Positions 52,686 through 62,623 of a stretch of 64,000 nt of DNA are shown here, one piece after another. The DNA lies in assembly GCF_003205515.1 (NCBI RefSeq), contig NZ_KZ826483.1, positions 186,001-250,000 on the forward strand, written 5' to 3'. Every line of letters starts with the position of its first letter. The stretch's first letter is position 1. A program made the position numbers and the translations under genes. Source of the stretch: Litorivita pollutaquae. GTDB lineage: Bacteria; Pseudomonadota; Alphaproteobacteria; Rhodobacterales; Rhodobacteraceae. The notes under the pieces were generated by a model. It was given only the letters and a program-made list of their open reading frames with translations. It was not told the origin of the DNA and ran no database searches.

Positions 52686-54839
52686 ATGACTGATTACGTT
52701 GACCGCCACGGCCTTTCGGTTGCTGCCCCACTTGCGGATCTGATTGAACGCAAGGTGCTCTTGGGGGTGACGCCCGATGCGTTTTGGTCCGGCTATGCCG
52801 CGATGCTGCGCGATTTGATGCCCGTGAATGCCGCGCTCTTGGCAAAACGTGAAGAGTTGCAATCGCAGATCGACGCGTGGCATTTGGCGCGTAAGGGGCG
52901 CGAAATCGATGCGGAAGACTATCGCGCCTTCCTGACCGAGATCGGATATCTTGAACCCGAGCCCGCGCCCTTCGAAATATCGGTCGAGAATGTCGATGCC
53001 GAAATCGCCAGCATCGCAGGCCCGCAATTGGTCGTGCCGGTGATGAATGCGCGGTTCGCGTTGAATGCGGCGAATGCGCGTTGGGGCTCGCTTTATGATG
53101 CGCTCTACGGCACCGATGCCATCCCCGGTGCGCCCGAAGGCAAAGGATTTGACGCCGCGCGCGGGGCCAAGGTCATCGCATGGGCACGCGCGCATCTGGA
53201 CAAGGTCGCGCCTTTGGCCGGCGGGAGTTGGGCCAATGTCGAGGCCATGGTTCCAACCGGCGAGACGGTGTTGATCACCACCGGCGGGTTAGAGACCGGC
53301 CTTGCCGATCCGGCGCAATTTGCCGGAACCACGGCGGGCGGCGGTATCATGTTGCGCAAAAACGGATTGTTGATCGAGGTGGTCGTGGACCGCACAAGCC
53401 CCATCGGCAAAAACGATCCGGCAGGGATCAGCGATGTCCGCCTCGAAAGCGCAGTGACAGCTATTCAGGATTGCGAGGACAGCGTTGCAGCGGTGGACGC
53501 CGAAGACAAATGCGTGGTTTACGACAATTGGCTTGGCCTGATGGACGGCACATTGCGTGACAGCTTCGAGAAGGGCGGGGCAGTTATGACCCGCCGTTTG
53601 AACCCCGATGTGATCTATACGGACCCGAATGGTCAAAAGGTCACCCACCCGGGCCGCGCGGTTCTATTGGTGCGCAATGTCGGGCATTTGATGACCACAG
53701 ATGCGGTGATGATAGACGGCAAGGAGACCCCCGAAGGGATGCTTGACGCCGCCGTCACCGTCGCCGCCGCGATGCATGATCTGGCGCGCAATGATCGCAA
53801 AAACTCGCGCGCCGGATCGATCTATGTGGTCAAACCCAAAATGCATGGCCCCGAAGAGGTGGCCTTTGCCGATCGGCTTTATGGCCGTGTTGAACAACTC
53901 CTTGGCCTGCCGGCGCATACGGTGAAATTGGGTGTGATGGACGAAGAGCGCCGCACCTCAGCCAACCTTGCCGCCTGTATCAAGGCCGTCAAACACCGCT
54001 GTGTTTTTATCAACACCGGTTTTTTGGACCGTACCGGCGACGAGATCCACACCTCGATGCAAGGCGGCGCGGTGATCCCAAAAACCGAGATGCAGGACGC
54101 GGTGTGGTTGGATGCCTATGAGGCGGGCAACGTCGATACCGGATTGGCTTGCGGTTTCGCCGGACAGGCACAGATCGGCAAAGGCATGTGGGCGAAACCC
54201 GACATGATGGCCGAAATGCTCGAGGTGAAAATCGGCCACCCGAAAGCCGGTGCAAACACCGCGTGGGTGCCCTCGCCCACGGCGGCGACATTGCATGCCA
54301 CGCATTACCACCAAGTCAATGTCGCCGCCTTGCAGCAGCAGTTCAAAACCCGCGAGAAAGCCTCGAAAGAGGCGCTGTTGACCCTGCCTTTGATGCATGG
54401 TCGTAACCTGTCGGATGATGAGGTCACGCATGAATTGGACAATGCATGCCAATCGATCCTCGGCTATGTGGTGCGCTGGGTCGATCAAGGTGTGGGTTGC
54501 TCGAAAGTGCCTGATATCAACGATGTCAGTTTGATGGAGGATCGCGCCACCTTGCGGATTTCCTCGCAATATCTGGCCAATTGGATGTTGCACGGGGTGT
54601 GTTCGGGCGATGAAATTGATGCTTCTTTGCGCCGAATGGCACCAAAGGTTGATGCGCAAAACGCCGATGATCCGGCCTATATTCCGATGGCTCCGGGCTT
54701 TGACGGAATTGCCTTCAAGGCGGCCCGTGATTTGATTTTTAAAGGGATGGCGCAACCCTCCGGCTATACAGAACCGCTTCTGCACGCGGCGCGGCGTGCG
54801 GCCAAAGCCCGCGCAGGCCAATATCGGGATGGCCGGTGA
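52686..54839 (+). CDS. glcB: malate synthase G
   Basis: 717 residues from [21 protein letters not shown], with AAGGAG upstream; an in-frame ATG 7 codons earlier lacks the site. Isoform G signatures are [50 protein letters not shown], the [13 protein letters not shown] catalytic stretch, [31 protein letters not shown] and [17 protein letters not shown]. It condenses glyoxylate with acetyl-CoA to malate, so it also links to the acetyl-CoA made by the aco operon. Monocistronic. Confidence 0.97.
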   Translation: MTDYVDRHGLSVAAPLADLIERKVLLGVTPDAFWSGYAAMLRDLMPVNAALLAKREELQSQIDAWHLARKGREIDAEDYRAFLTEIGYLEPEPAPFEISVENVDAEIASIAGPQLVVPVMNARFALNAANARWGSLYDALYGTDAIPGAPEGKGFDAARGAKVIAWARAHLDKVAPLAGGSWANVEAMVPTGETVLITTGGLETGLADPAQFAGTTAGGGIMLRKNGLLIEVVVDRTSPIGKNDPAGISDVRLESAVTAIQDCEDSVAAVDAEDKCVVYDNWLGLMDGTLRDSFEKGGAVMTRRLNPDVIYTDPNGQKVTHPGRAVLLVRNVGHLMTTDAVMIDGKETPEGMLDAAVTVAAAMHDLARNDRKNSRAGSIYVVKPKMHGPEEVAFADRLYGRVEQLLGLPAHTVKLGVMDEERRTSANLAACIKAVKHRCVFINTGFLDRTGDEIHTSMQGGAVIPKTEMQDAVWLDAYEAGNVDTGLACGFAGQAQIGKGMWAKPDMMAEMLEVKIGHPKAGANTAWVPSPTAATLHATHYHQVNVAALQQQFKTREKASKEALLTLPLMHGRNLSDDEVTHELDNACQSILGYVVRWVDQGVGCSKVPDINDVSLMEDRATLRISSQYLANWMLHGVCSGDEIDASLRRMAPKVDAQNADDPAYIPMAPGFDGIAFKAARDLIFKGMAQPSGYTEPLLHAARRAAKARAGQYRDGR

Positions 54840-54874
54840 AGCAAGAGCCAGTACAAGAGACCGATTACAGGATC

Positions 54875-54908
54875 GGAGGGGCGCATGCAGGCCGGCCTTA
54901 GCCCCTCC
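54875..54908. terminator. possible bidirectional stem-loop between glcB and the ABC permease
   Basis: GGAGGGGC (54875-54882) and GCCCCTCC (54901-54908) are perfect complements around an 18-nt loop that itself contains GGCCGGCC. It lies in the convergent spacer. There is no T-run on either side, so the terminator call is weak. Confidence 0.4.
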
Positions 54909-54930
54909 CGCTGTTGGTGACTTCCAGGGA

Positions 54931-55782
54931 TTATTTCTTGCGTTGAAACGCGATCATCGCCAGCGCCAACAGGCTTGATCCCAACATCAGCAACAGCGAC
55001 ACCGCATTGAGCAAAGGCGTTGATCCCTCTTTGAGGCGATCAAACATCGCAACGGTCAATGGCGCATCCGATCCGACCAACATCAGCGTGGTGTTGAAAT
55101 TCTCGAAGCTCATCAAAAACGCCACAACCACGGCGCCGATCACCGCTGGCATCAAATAGGGCAGGGTGATCGTGCGCACCGCCGTGAGCCGCCCCGCCCC
55201 AAGGTTCAACGCGGCCTCTTCCAAGGTCCGGTCGAATTTTTGCAACCGCGCCGAAATCACCAATGTGGCGATGGTGGTGATGAAGGAAAACTGCCCCAAG
55301 ATCACCAGAACCAACCCCGGACGCAGCGCCTCGATATCGATCTGCGCCGCATCCCATGCCGCATTCGCCACCGTCGATGAAAACACCAAAATCGAGATGC
55401 CCAAAACGATGCCGGGGATCACCAGTGGCAAAAGCATCAACACATACAGCACGCCCTTGCCGCGAAAATCATAGCGGTTGAACAAAAACGCATTGGACAG
55501 GCCGACGGCGACCGACAGGATAGACACCATCAATGCAATGAAGGCCGATGTGCCGATAGCGCGCAAAATCGGGCGCTCGTGGAATACGCCAATTTTCGGG
55601 CGCGTGTCGCCAAAGAACCAATCCCATGTGAAACCCTCCCAAGGCAGGGAGGGGAATTGGCTGTCGTTAAAGGCAAAACCGGCAACGACGCTGAGCGGCA
55701 GCGCCAGATAAAGGAAAAACAGCGCGATATAAGCGCCATAGAGGGCGCGCAGGGATCGAGATTGCGGAATGGACGGAATCAT
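54931..55782 (-). CDS. potC: ABC transporter permease, PotC type
   Basis: 283 residues with six helices. The EAA loop is EEAALNLGAGRLTAVRTITLPYLMPAVIGA, and MSFENFNTTLMLVG is typical of PotC/PotI. It starts 7 nt after the PotB-like gene. It forms the inner-membrane channel for polyamines or a similar cationic substrate. Last gene of the leftward operon. Confidence 0.9.
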   Translation of the reverse strand: MIPSIPQSRSLRALYGAYIALFFLYLALPLSVVAGFAFNDSQFPSLPWEGFTWDWFFGDTRPKIGVFHERPILRAIGTSAFIALMVSILSVAVGLSNAFLFNRYDFRGKGVLYVLMLLPLVIPGIVLGISILVFSSTVANAAWDAAQIDIEALRPGLVLVILGQFSFITTIATLVISARLQKFDRTLEEAALNLGAGRLTAVRTITLPYLMPAVIGAVVVAFLMSFENFNTTLMLVGSDAPLTVAMFDRLKEGSTPLLNAVSLLLMLGSSLLALAMIAFQRKK

Positions 55783-55789
55783 AGAACCT

Positions 55790-56647
55790 TCACCCCATTG
55801 TCTTCTCTAAGGTCTGGCCGGTCAGTTTGAGCATGCCCCAAACGATTATGGATGACAGGAACAGCAGCATAAATCCAAAGGCCGCGCCCAATTCCCAATT
55901 GAACCGCACGATAAATTGCGAATAGATCAGTTCGGTGAACCAAAGGCTGTCTTTGCCGCCCAACATTGTGGGCGTCAGGTAATTGCCAAGCGACAGCATG
56001 AAAACCACGATTGACCCCGACACGATGCCCGGCGCGGCATGGGGGATGACGATTTCGCGCGTCACGCTCCATGCGTTGCCGCCCAAATCATACCCCGCCT
56101 CGATCACCGCATCATCAAGGCTTTCGAGGGTGGTCACCAAGGGCACCACCATGAACAGCATCGAGGTGTAAACCAACCCGATCATGATCGCCGCATCGTT
56201 ATACAGCATCTCGACCGGTTGATCGGCCAATCCCGCCCATTGCAAAAGGTTCGACACGATGCCGGTTTCGCGCAACAGGATCATCCACCCGAATGTGCGC
56301 ACCAATTCCGAGACATAGAACGGGATCAGGCACATTAAGAACAGCGTCGACTGGAGCCGCCCTTTGGCGATTTTGGCGATGTAGTAGGACACCGGAAAGG
56401 CGATCAGCAAAGTGATCACCGTGGCGACCACCGACATCACTGCCGTGCGCAAAAACGTCCACAGATAGAGCGGCTCGGTCAGGAATGTGTGATAGTTGGC
56501 AAGGCTTGTGTCGTATTGTCCGACCCCCACCCGTTCGCGCAGCGAGACCAAAAACATATCCACATGCGGGATGAAAATCAGCAGCGTCAGCCACAACACC
56601 AAAGGCGTCAGCAGCAAGATAAACCCAAGGCGCGTGCCGTCCCGCAT
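55790..56647 (-). CDS. potB: ABC transporter permease, PotB type
   Basis: 285 residues from MRDGTRLGFILLL, whose ATG overlaps the ATPase stop codon (TAATG); 15 further upstream codons lie inside the ATPase gene and are excluded. Six helices, with EAGYDLGGNAWSVTREIVIPHAAPGIVSG as the EAA loop and GNYLTPTMLGG as the PotB/PotH-type motif. It is the partner of the PotC-like permease. Confidence 0.9.
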   Translation of the reverse strand: MRDGTRLGFILLLTPLVLWLTLLIFIPHVDMFLVSLRERVGVGQYDTSLANYHTFLTEPLYLWTFLRTAVMSVVATVITLLIAFPVSYYIAKIAKGRLQSTLFLMCLIPFYVSELVRTFGWMILLRETGIVSNLLQWAGLADQPVEMLYNDAAIMIGLVYTSMLFMVVPLVTTLESLDDAVIEAGYDLGGNAWSVTREIVIPHAAPGIVSGSIVVFMLSLGNYLTPTMLGGKDSLWFTELIYSQFIVRFNWELGAAFGFMLLFLSSIIVWGMLKLTGQTLEKTMG

Positions 56648-57759
56648 TAGGCCTCTCCCGCCGCAAAGCAATTGGCCTGTGCGGCTTGCCATCCCAGATG
56701 CACGCCGTCACCTTTGGACAGACTGGCAAAGGCCCCCGATTGCGGCAGGGTGACCTCGATATCCGCGCCGGTCTGCGCCTCGCGCACGATGATCCGGCTG
56801 GCCGCGCCATTAAACAGCAGGCTGGTGACCACACCCGACAGGACATTTTGCGCACCGCCAAGTCCATCCGTATCGGCGGCAAGGTTGATGGCTTCGGGGC
56901 GCAAGAACATGTCGGCCTGTTGCCCGATGGCAGGGGCGGTGCCGGTCATCGTGCCGCGCAGGGTCAATCCCTCGGGCGTTTGCATTTCGATCTCGCCGCT
57001 CTGGATGCGGGTGATCGCGCCGCGCCATCGGTTTGCCTCGCCAACAAATCCGGCCACAAAAGCCGTGTCAGGGCGGTAATAGAGATCGCGCGCGGTGCCG
57101 ACTTGTTCGAACACGCCTTGGTTCATTACTGCGATTTGGTCGGACATCACCAAGGCCTCGGATTGGTCATGGGTGATGTAAACAAATGTGGTATCAAAGG
57201 CGGCCTGTAACGCTTTCAACTCGACTTTCATATGTTCGCGCAACTTGAGATCGAGCGCGCCAAGCGGTTCATCCAAAAGCAAAACATCCGGCTCCAGAAC
57301 CATACAGCGGGCAATCGCCACACGCTGCTTTTGTCCGCCGGACAATTCGTCCACCTTGCGCGTGCCGATGTCGGGCAATCCGATCCGCTCCAACGCGTCG
57401 CCGACTTTGGTGGTGATTTCGGATTTTCCCATCCCGCGCCGGCGCAACCCATAGCCGATGTTTTCGGCGATATTCATCATCGGGAACAAAGCCAGATGTT
57501 GGAACACCATATTCACGGGGCGTTTGTTGGGCGGGACGTTTAAAACCGACCGGCCTTTGATCGAAATGTCGCCGCTCGTCGGCTCCAAGAACCCCGCAAT
57601 CATCCGCATGATTGTGGTCTTGCCGCATCCGGACGGGCCGAGGATCGAAAAGAACGATCCCGCAGGCACGGTGAAAGACACGTTGTCCACCGCCCTCACA
57701 TCACCAAAGCGTTTGGTTAAATCGGTGCAGGTCAGGTCGGGCGTAGCATCAAGGGTCAT
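56647..57759 (-). CDS. potA: ABC transporter ATP-binding protein, PotA type
   Basis: 370 residues from ATG 57759 (a TTG six codons upstream is an alternative). LTKRFGDVRAVDNVSFTVPAGSFFSILGPSGCGKTT carries Walker A; VFQHLALFPMMNIAENIGYGL follows; the signature is ELSGGQKQRVAIARC, Walker B VLLLDEPLGALD, and a TOBE domain (MFLRPEAINLAAD) closes the chain. It powers the import system. Confidence 0.93.
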   Translation of the reverse strand: MTLDATPDLTCTDLTKRFGDVRAVDNVSFTVPAGSFFSILGPSGCGKTTIMRMIAGFLEPTSGDISIKGRSVLNVPPNKRPVNMVFQHLALFPMMNIAENIGYGLRRRGMGKSEITTKVGDALERIGLPDIGTRKVDELSGGQKQRVAIARCMVLEPDVLLLDEPLGALDLKLREHMKVELKALQAAFDTTFVYITHDQSEALVMSDQIAVMNQGVFEQVGTARDLYYRPDTAFVAGFVGEANRWRGAITRIQSGEIEMQTPEGLTLRGTMTGTAPAIGQQADMFLRPEAINLAADTDGLGGAQNVLSGVVTSLLFNGAASRIIVREAQTGADIEVTLPQSGAFASLSKGDGVHLGWQAAQANCFAAGEA

Positions 57760-57831
57760 GAGAGGTCCGGTCGTCAAATGGGATGCGGCACCCGCAGGGA
57801 TGCGGATGCCGCTTTGGGTCTGTTGGGCGGT

Positions 57832-58905
57832 TTACTTCGCGGCTTTCACACGGTCCAAAACGCCGCCTTCGATCGCTTCAAGTCCCGCAGGCACAGGCGG
57901 ATACCAATTGATCTTATCCACGGCTTCTGGCGGAAAGGACGCCTGATAGCGGGCTTTAAGATCGGCAGAGACAAAGGCATCCGCGCCTTTGGAGGCGGTG
58001 AAATTGCCGGCGGCATTGGTGATCATCGCCGCGATCTCGGGCTTCATCACGAAATTGATCCACGCATAGGCGGCATCATCGGATTTGCCTTTGGCGGGCA
58101 ACACGAATGTGTCGATCCATCCAAGCGCACCGGAGGCAGGGGCCACAAAGGTGATGTCGGCATTGTCGGCGTTCAATTTCCAACCGCCGGTGTCCCACGC
58201 CATCGATGCCACAACTTCGCCGGACCGCATCAGACCCATCAATTCGTCGCCGCCACCCCAATAGGTTTTGACGCCGGGTTTGCAGTCGGTCAACTTGGCT
58301 TCGACCTTACCCATGATCTCTTTGTATGCGGCTTCGTCGCCATAGGCGGCAAAGGGATCAAGACCCATCGAAAAGGCAAAACCGATCAAGGTCGGGCGTT
58401 TGAGGCGGTAGGACACTTTGCCCGCGACATCGGCATTGCACAGGTCGGTGTAATCCTTGACGCTGCCCGCATTGGCCGTGTCGGTTACCAATCCCGAGGT
58501 GCCCCAAACATGCGGGACGCCATAAACCGCGCCATCCACGGTGGTGTTGGCGATGGTCGCACTCAGCATCGAGCCGATGAATTGCGTTTGGTCCAGTTTG
58601 CTGAGGTCCATCGGTTTGTAGATGCCGAACTCTGCTTGCGGGCCTGCGATGCGGTCTTGGCTCGGCTGGGCAAGGTCAAAACCGCCGCCGCCGGTCGCAC
58701 GCAACTTGGCGATCATTTCTTCATTGTTGGATTTTGTCACCTCAACGGTGTGGCCGGTTTCGGCCTCGAACAGTTCGACGACCTCTTCGGGCGCATATCC
58801 GCCCCATGTCAGCAACCGCAATGTGTCGGCAGAGGCGGTTTGCGCCAGCCCGGCAAACACCAAAGCCATGGCCGTGGTGGCGTGTTTCATCTGTGTCGGG
58901 ATCAT
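57832..58905 (-). CDS. periplasmic substrate-binding protein, PotD/PotF type
   Basis: 357 residues; AAGGA 9 nt before the ATG. The signal peptide is MKHATTAMALVFAGLAQTASA. The mature part opens TLRLLTWGGYAPEEVVELFEAETGHTVEV, typical of spermidine/putrescine-binding proteins, with GVPHVWGTSGLV and WINFVMKPEIAAMITNAAGN later. The four acidic polyamine contacts cannot be placed with certainty, so the substrate could be another organic cation. First gene of the operon; ~275 bp upstream holds its promoter, divergent from the acyltransferase. Confidence 0.9.
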   Translation of the reverse strand: MIPTQMKHATTAMALVFAGLAQTASADTLRLLTWGGYAPEEVVELFEAETGHTVEVTKSNNEEMIAKLRATGGGGFDLAQPSQDRIAGPQAEFGIYKPMDLSKLDQTQFIGSMLSATIANTTVDGAVYGVPHVWGTSGLVTDTANAGSVKDYTDLCNADVAGKVSYRLKRPTLIGFAFSMGLDPFAAYGDEAAYKEIMGKVEAKLTDCKPGVKTYWGGGDELMGLMRSGEVVASMAWDTGGWKLNADNADITFVAPASGALGWIDTFVLPAKGKSDDAAYAWINFVMKPEIAAMITNAAGNFTASKGADAFVSADLKARYQASFPPEAVDKINWYPPVPAGLEAIEGGVLDRVKAAK

Positions 58906-59180
58906 TTTTGAGAGTCCTTCCTCTAAGGTCTGAGCGAGATCTTTGCAGGTATGGTTAACTTTGATGACACAACCATGAAGGATTTTCCCGGCTGGTCAAA
59001 TTATTTCGGAAATTATTTCGCTGTAGCAAAACACACAAGCGTCGATCCGGCCGTGCGCCGGGGGTTTGCTTGATCTTACGGCACAGGTGTCCATATTTCC
59101 CCTTGGGTCGCGGCAGATTTGACGCCATATATGGCCGGTACTCTGGCGGTATATCCGTCGCAACGCAGGCCAAATACCCG

Positions 59181-60101
59181 ATGACCAAGAACAGCGACGA
59201 TCGCGCAACGCCCTCTGTCAAGCAGCGTCTGTCTGTGTGGGGTGAGACCGCCGTTGGTGTCGTGCTCATCGGGGTGCTGGAATTGATCCGGTTGCTGCCC
59301 TATCGGTGGCGCATCCCGTTTGGCGGTTGGTTTTTTGCGCGGGTTTTCGCGCCCTTGGCCGGATATCGCAAGCGGATCGAAAACAACCTGCGTCTGACTG
59401 GCATCGATCTGCCATCGGAGGACATCGCGCGATTGGTCCGTGCCGTGCCTGACAATATGGGCCGTGCGGTGCTTGAAATGTTCTCTCCGCGCGAGTTGCA
59501 TAAGGTGGCTTTGCAAACGCCGTTTTCCGGACCGGGGGTGGACGCGGTAGAGCAAGCCCGGGCCAAGGGACAGCCGGTCATTTTTGTTTCTGGTCATTTT
59601 GGCAATTACGATGTGATCCGCACCGGATTTGCGGCGCGGGGCTTTCCGCTTGGGGGGCTGTACCGCCGGATGAACAATCGCGTGTTCAATGAGCGCTACG
59701 TTGCTGCGATTTCCACCGCAGGCAGCCCATTGTTCGAACGTGGCCGCCGGGGCATGACGCAGATGATCAAACACCTCAAAGACGGCGGATCTTTGGCGCT
59801 TTTGATTGATCAACATATGGGGGCGGGTGCGCCGCTCAGCTTCTTTGGTCAAACCGCCTATACCGCAGTGTCGGCGGCGCAAATGGCGTTGAAATATGAT
59901 GCTTTGGTGATCCCCTGCTATGCCATTCGCCAAGCCGACGGGATGAGCTTCAAGGTCGAACTCGAAGCCCCGATTGCCCATACAACCGCCGAAGATATGA
60001 CACAGGCGCTCAATGACAGTCTCGAACGCCGTGTGCGTGAGAACATGGGGCAATGGCTGTGGATGCATCGCCGTTGGAAGGGGGCGAAGCAACCAAAGTA
60101 G
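59181..60101 (+). CDS. lipid A biosynthesis acyltransferase (LpxL/HtrB family)
   Basis: 306 residues from MTKNSDDRATP. One N-terminal membrane helix (VGVVLIGVLELIRLLPYRW), the catalytic H-x4-D motif in VSGHFGNYDVI, and GSLALLIDQHMGAGAPLSFFG with VIPCYAIRQADG downstream. It adds a secondary acyl chain to Kdo2-lipid A at the inner membrane. The start has no strong ribosome-binding site; the 37 upstream in-frame codons are not family-like. Confidence 0.92.
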   Translation: MTKNSDDRATPSVKQRLSVWGETAVGVVLIGVLELIRLLPYRWRIPFGGWFFARVFAPLAGYRKRIENNLRLTGIDLPSEDIARLVRAVPDNMGRAVLEMFSPRELHKVALQTPFSGPGVDAVEQARAKGQPVIFVSGHFGNYDVIRTGFAARGFPLGGLYRRMNNRVFNERYVAAISTAGSPLFERGRRGMTQMIKHLKDGGSLALLIDQHMGAGAPLSFFGQTAYTAVSAAQMALKYDALVIPCYAIRQADGMSFKVELEAPIAHTTAEDMTQALNDSLERRVRENMGQWLWMHRRWKGAKQPK

Positions 60102-60215
60102 GGCGCGGCCCTTTGGGTTGTGTGTTGCTCCTGTCCGGAGGGCTGATAAACTTGGCCCAAGGCAGAGCCGTGCCAAAGCGCGCCTTCGGATGATAGGGTA
60201 AAGAGAGATCAGTCC

Positions 60216-60266
60216 ATGAACCAATATTTCTTGATCGATATGCTGCGAGCGGCATCTGATGACTGA
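60216..60266 (+). CDS. possible 16-residue leader ORF before pseF
   Basis: ATG 60216 follows AAAGAGAGA and encodes MNQYFLIDMLRAASDD, ending 8 bp inside pseF. It may serve translational coupling of pseF, which has no ribosome-binding site of its own outside this ORF. Coding status unproven. Confidence 0.35.
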   Translation: MNQYFLIDMLRAASDD

Positions 60267-60963
60267 AGCCTTATCGCCACCTGCGGTTGCCATTCTTCCT
60301 GCGCGCGGCGGGTCAAAACGTATCCCTCATAAAAACCATCGTCTTTTTGCGGGGCGTCCGGCGATGGGGTGGCCCGTGGCCGCCGCCCAAGACAGCGGCC
60401 TGTTTGCGCGGATCGTCGTCACCACAGATGACGCCGAGATTGCCGAAACTGCGCAAGCCTTGGGGGCCGAGGTGCCCTTTATGCGCGATGCGGATTTGGC
60501 CGATGATTTTACCGGCACCACTGAGGTGATCCGCGATGCGGTGAACCGGTTGGACCTCGCGCCGGATGTGCCGGTGTGTTGCCTCTACCCGACCGCGTTT
60601 TTCGTCACCGCGCAGGATTTGCGCGAGGGGATCGATTTGATGCAGGGCGGCGCACGCTGGGTTCTGGCGCTGGGCGAATATCGCACGCCGATCCAACGGG
60701 CCTATCGCCGCACGGGGCAGGGCGCGGATGTTGTTGCTATCGATGCCGATATGATGCCGAAACGCTCGCAGGACCTCGAAACCGCATTTTTTGACAGCGG
60801 GCAGTTTTATTGGGGCAGCGCAGCAACGTGGCGCGACGACCAAGCGCGGATTTGGGACGGTGCGGCGGGGGTTGTTTTGCCGGCGGATCGCTGCGTCGAT
60901 ATTGATACGATGGCCGATTGGGATTTCGCCGAGAAGCTTTTCGCCCTGCGCGGGCGGAATTGA
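60259..60963 (+). CDS. pseF: pseudaminic acid cytidylyltransferase
   Basis: 234 residues. Nucleotidyltransferase opening VAILPARGGSKRIPHKN, then RIVVTTDDAEIAETAQALGAEVPFMRDADLADD, CCLYPTAFFVTAQDL and the closing VDIDTMADWDFAEKLF. It activates Pse with CTP to CMP-Pse. A legionaminic or other nonulosonate substrate is possible, but the PseG/PseH/PseI partners favour pseudaminic acid. It is separated by 3 bp from the next gene. Confidence 0.92.
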   Translation: MTEALSPPAVAILPARGGSKRIPHKNHRLFAGRPAMGWPVAAAQDSGLFARIVVTTDDAEIAETAQALGAEVPFMRDADLADDFTGTTEVIRDAVNRLDLAPDVPVCCLYPTAFFVTAQDLREGIDLMQGGARWVLALGEYRTPIQRAYRRTGQGADVVAIDADMMPKRSQDLETAFFDSGQFYWGSAATWRDDQARIWDGAAGVVLPADRCVDIDTMADWDFAEKLFALRGRN

Positions 60964-60966
60964 GCC

Positions 60967-62619
60967 ATGCGATTGCTGATCCGCGCTGATGGTGACGCGC
61001 GCATAGGCGGCGGTCATGTCATGCGCTGCCTGTCGTTGGCCGATGCGGCGCAGGCGGCGGGGCATCATGTGCATTTCGTGATGATCGCGGCAGATGGCGG
61101 GATGGCCGATTGGGTGCGCGCGGCGGGGTATGGGGTAACCTTGATGCCTGCGGCCTCCGGCCGTGACGGTGTGCAGGGGGCAAATCGCGCCGGTCCCGCA
61201 GACGCGGTAATCCCCATGGGCGATGGGCCTGAGGGGTACACCGATTGGCTTCGTCAACCGATGGCCCGGGACGCGGCGCGCACCGCTGAAGTGGCACAGA
61301 CCATGCGCGCGGATTGGGTGATCCTGGATCACTACGGTGTTGACCGTAGATGGGTTGCGACTTTGCGGGAGGCGTTACGACCCGGCGGTGCGGATGTGAA
61401 GCTGATGGTCTTTGATGATCTTGATGATCGCGATTGGGCGGCGGATATGGTCCTTGACCAGACACGTCTTGGGCGCGCTCCGCGCCGACAATCCGCCTTG
61501 GCGCGGCTGAGCGGTCCGCAGTTTGCATTGCTACGTCCCGAATTTGCCAAAGCCCGCCCCGCCGCGCTGGCACGGCGGGGCGGCACCCCGCGCCGCGTCA
61601 TGATCGCCCCCGGTATGATGGACGCCGCAGGGCTTGCGCCTTTGGCTGTCGCGGCCATCACCGCCTACAATGCGCAAAAACCACGGGCCGATGCGCTGGT
61701 TGCCGAGGTGGTGATGGGATCGGCCAGCCAGAGCCGCCCCGAGGTCGAGGCCTACGCTGCGAAGGAGCCGGCGATCACCGTGACGTTGGATGCCACTGAT
61801 ATGGCCGCGCGCATGACGGCGGCGGACCTGTGTATCGGGGCCGGTGGAACCACAAGTTGGGAACGCTGCTGTTTGGGGCTGCCAACCCTGTCGGTGTCTG
61901 TCTCCGCAAATCAAGAACCGGGCGTGGCCGCTTTGGCGCAAGCCGGGGCCAGCGTAACGCTGTCGCTTGCACAGGCGCGGGATCAAAGGCGTTTGATCGC
62001 GGCGTTGCAAGAGGTCATAGCATCGGCCCCGATGCTTGCACGCCGCGCGGCCGAGATTTGCGATGGCACCGGCGCGGCGCGGGTGGTGTCGGCGCTGGAT
62101 AGGGTGCTGCGTCCCCTGCGCGAAGAGGATGCCGCGCGCCTTTTTGAATGGCGTAACCAACCACATATCCGGGCCGCCAGCCTGACGTCCGATCCGTTGG
62201 TTTGGGAGGATCATCAGGCATGGGTGCGGCGCGCGGTGCAACGCGACGATGGGGTGTTTTGTATTTATGGCGAAGGCGGGCGCGATTTGGGCGCGGTCTC
62301 TGCGATTTGCACAGGAGCAGGGGTCTGGCGGTGGAGTTTCTACATCGGGGCGCCGGAGTCCCCCAAAGGCGCAGGACGGCGCATGTTGGCGGCCTTCTTG
62401 CGCGAAATGGCTTTGCGCGAGGATGTCAACGAGATCGAAGCCGAGGTCTTGCCCGAGAATGCCGCCTCGATCCACTTGCACCGCGCACTTGGATTTGCCA
62501 CCGCGCCGCTGCCGGAAAACAGCCCCGCGCTTGCTTTTCGCCTGTCCACATGGGATGTGCGGGAGAGGTTGGCGCTGCCCCATGATGCGCCGCCGCCCCC
62601 GATCGGGCCGCAACCATGA
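60967..62619 (+). CDS. pseG: PseG hydrolase fused to PseH-like GNAT acetyltransferase
   Basis: 550 residues. Residues ~1-375 are PseG (UDP-6-deoxy-AltdiNAc hydrolase): RADGDARIGGGHVMRCLSLADAAQ with the catalytic His region, ADWVILDHYGVDRRWVATLR, and the late ADLCIGAGGTTSWERCCLGLPTLSVSV. From ~380 a GNAT domain begins, LRPLREEDAARLFEWRNQPHIRAASL, with acetyl-CoA-binding SPKGAGRRMLAAFLREMAL and HLHRALGF, matching PseH, which acts just before PseG. The C-terminal ~25 residues are proline-rich. The fusion puts two consecutive steps in one chain. Confidence 0.93.
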   Translation: MRLLIRADGDARIGGGHVMRCLSLADAAQAAGHHVHFVMIAADGGMADWVRAAGYGVTLMPAASGRDGVQGANRAGPADAVIPMGDGPEGYTDWLRQPMARDAARTAEVAQTMRADWVILDHYGVDRRWVATLREALRPGGADVKLMVFDDLDDRDWAADMVLDQTRLGRAPRRQSALARLSGPQFALLRPEFAKARPAALARRGGTPRRVMIAPGMMDAAGLAPLAVAAITAYNAQKPRADALVAEVVMGSASQSRPEVEAYAAKEPAITVTLDATDMAARMTAADLCIGAGGTTSWERCCLGLPTLSVSVSANQEPGVAALAQAGASVTLSLAQARDQRRLIAALQEVIASAPMLARRAAEICDGTGAARVVSALDRVLRPLREEDAARLFEWRNQPHIRAASLTSDPLVWEDHQAWVRRAVQRDDGVFCIYGEGGRDLGAVSAICTGAGVWRWSFYIGAPESPKGAGRRMLAAFLREMALREDVNEIEAEVLPENAASIHLHRALGFATAPLPENSPALAFRLSTWDVRERLALPHDAPPPPIGPQP

Positions 62620-62623
62620 GGAC

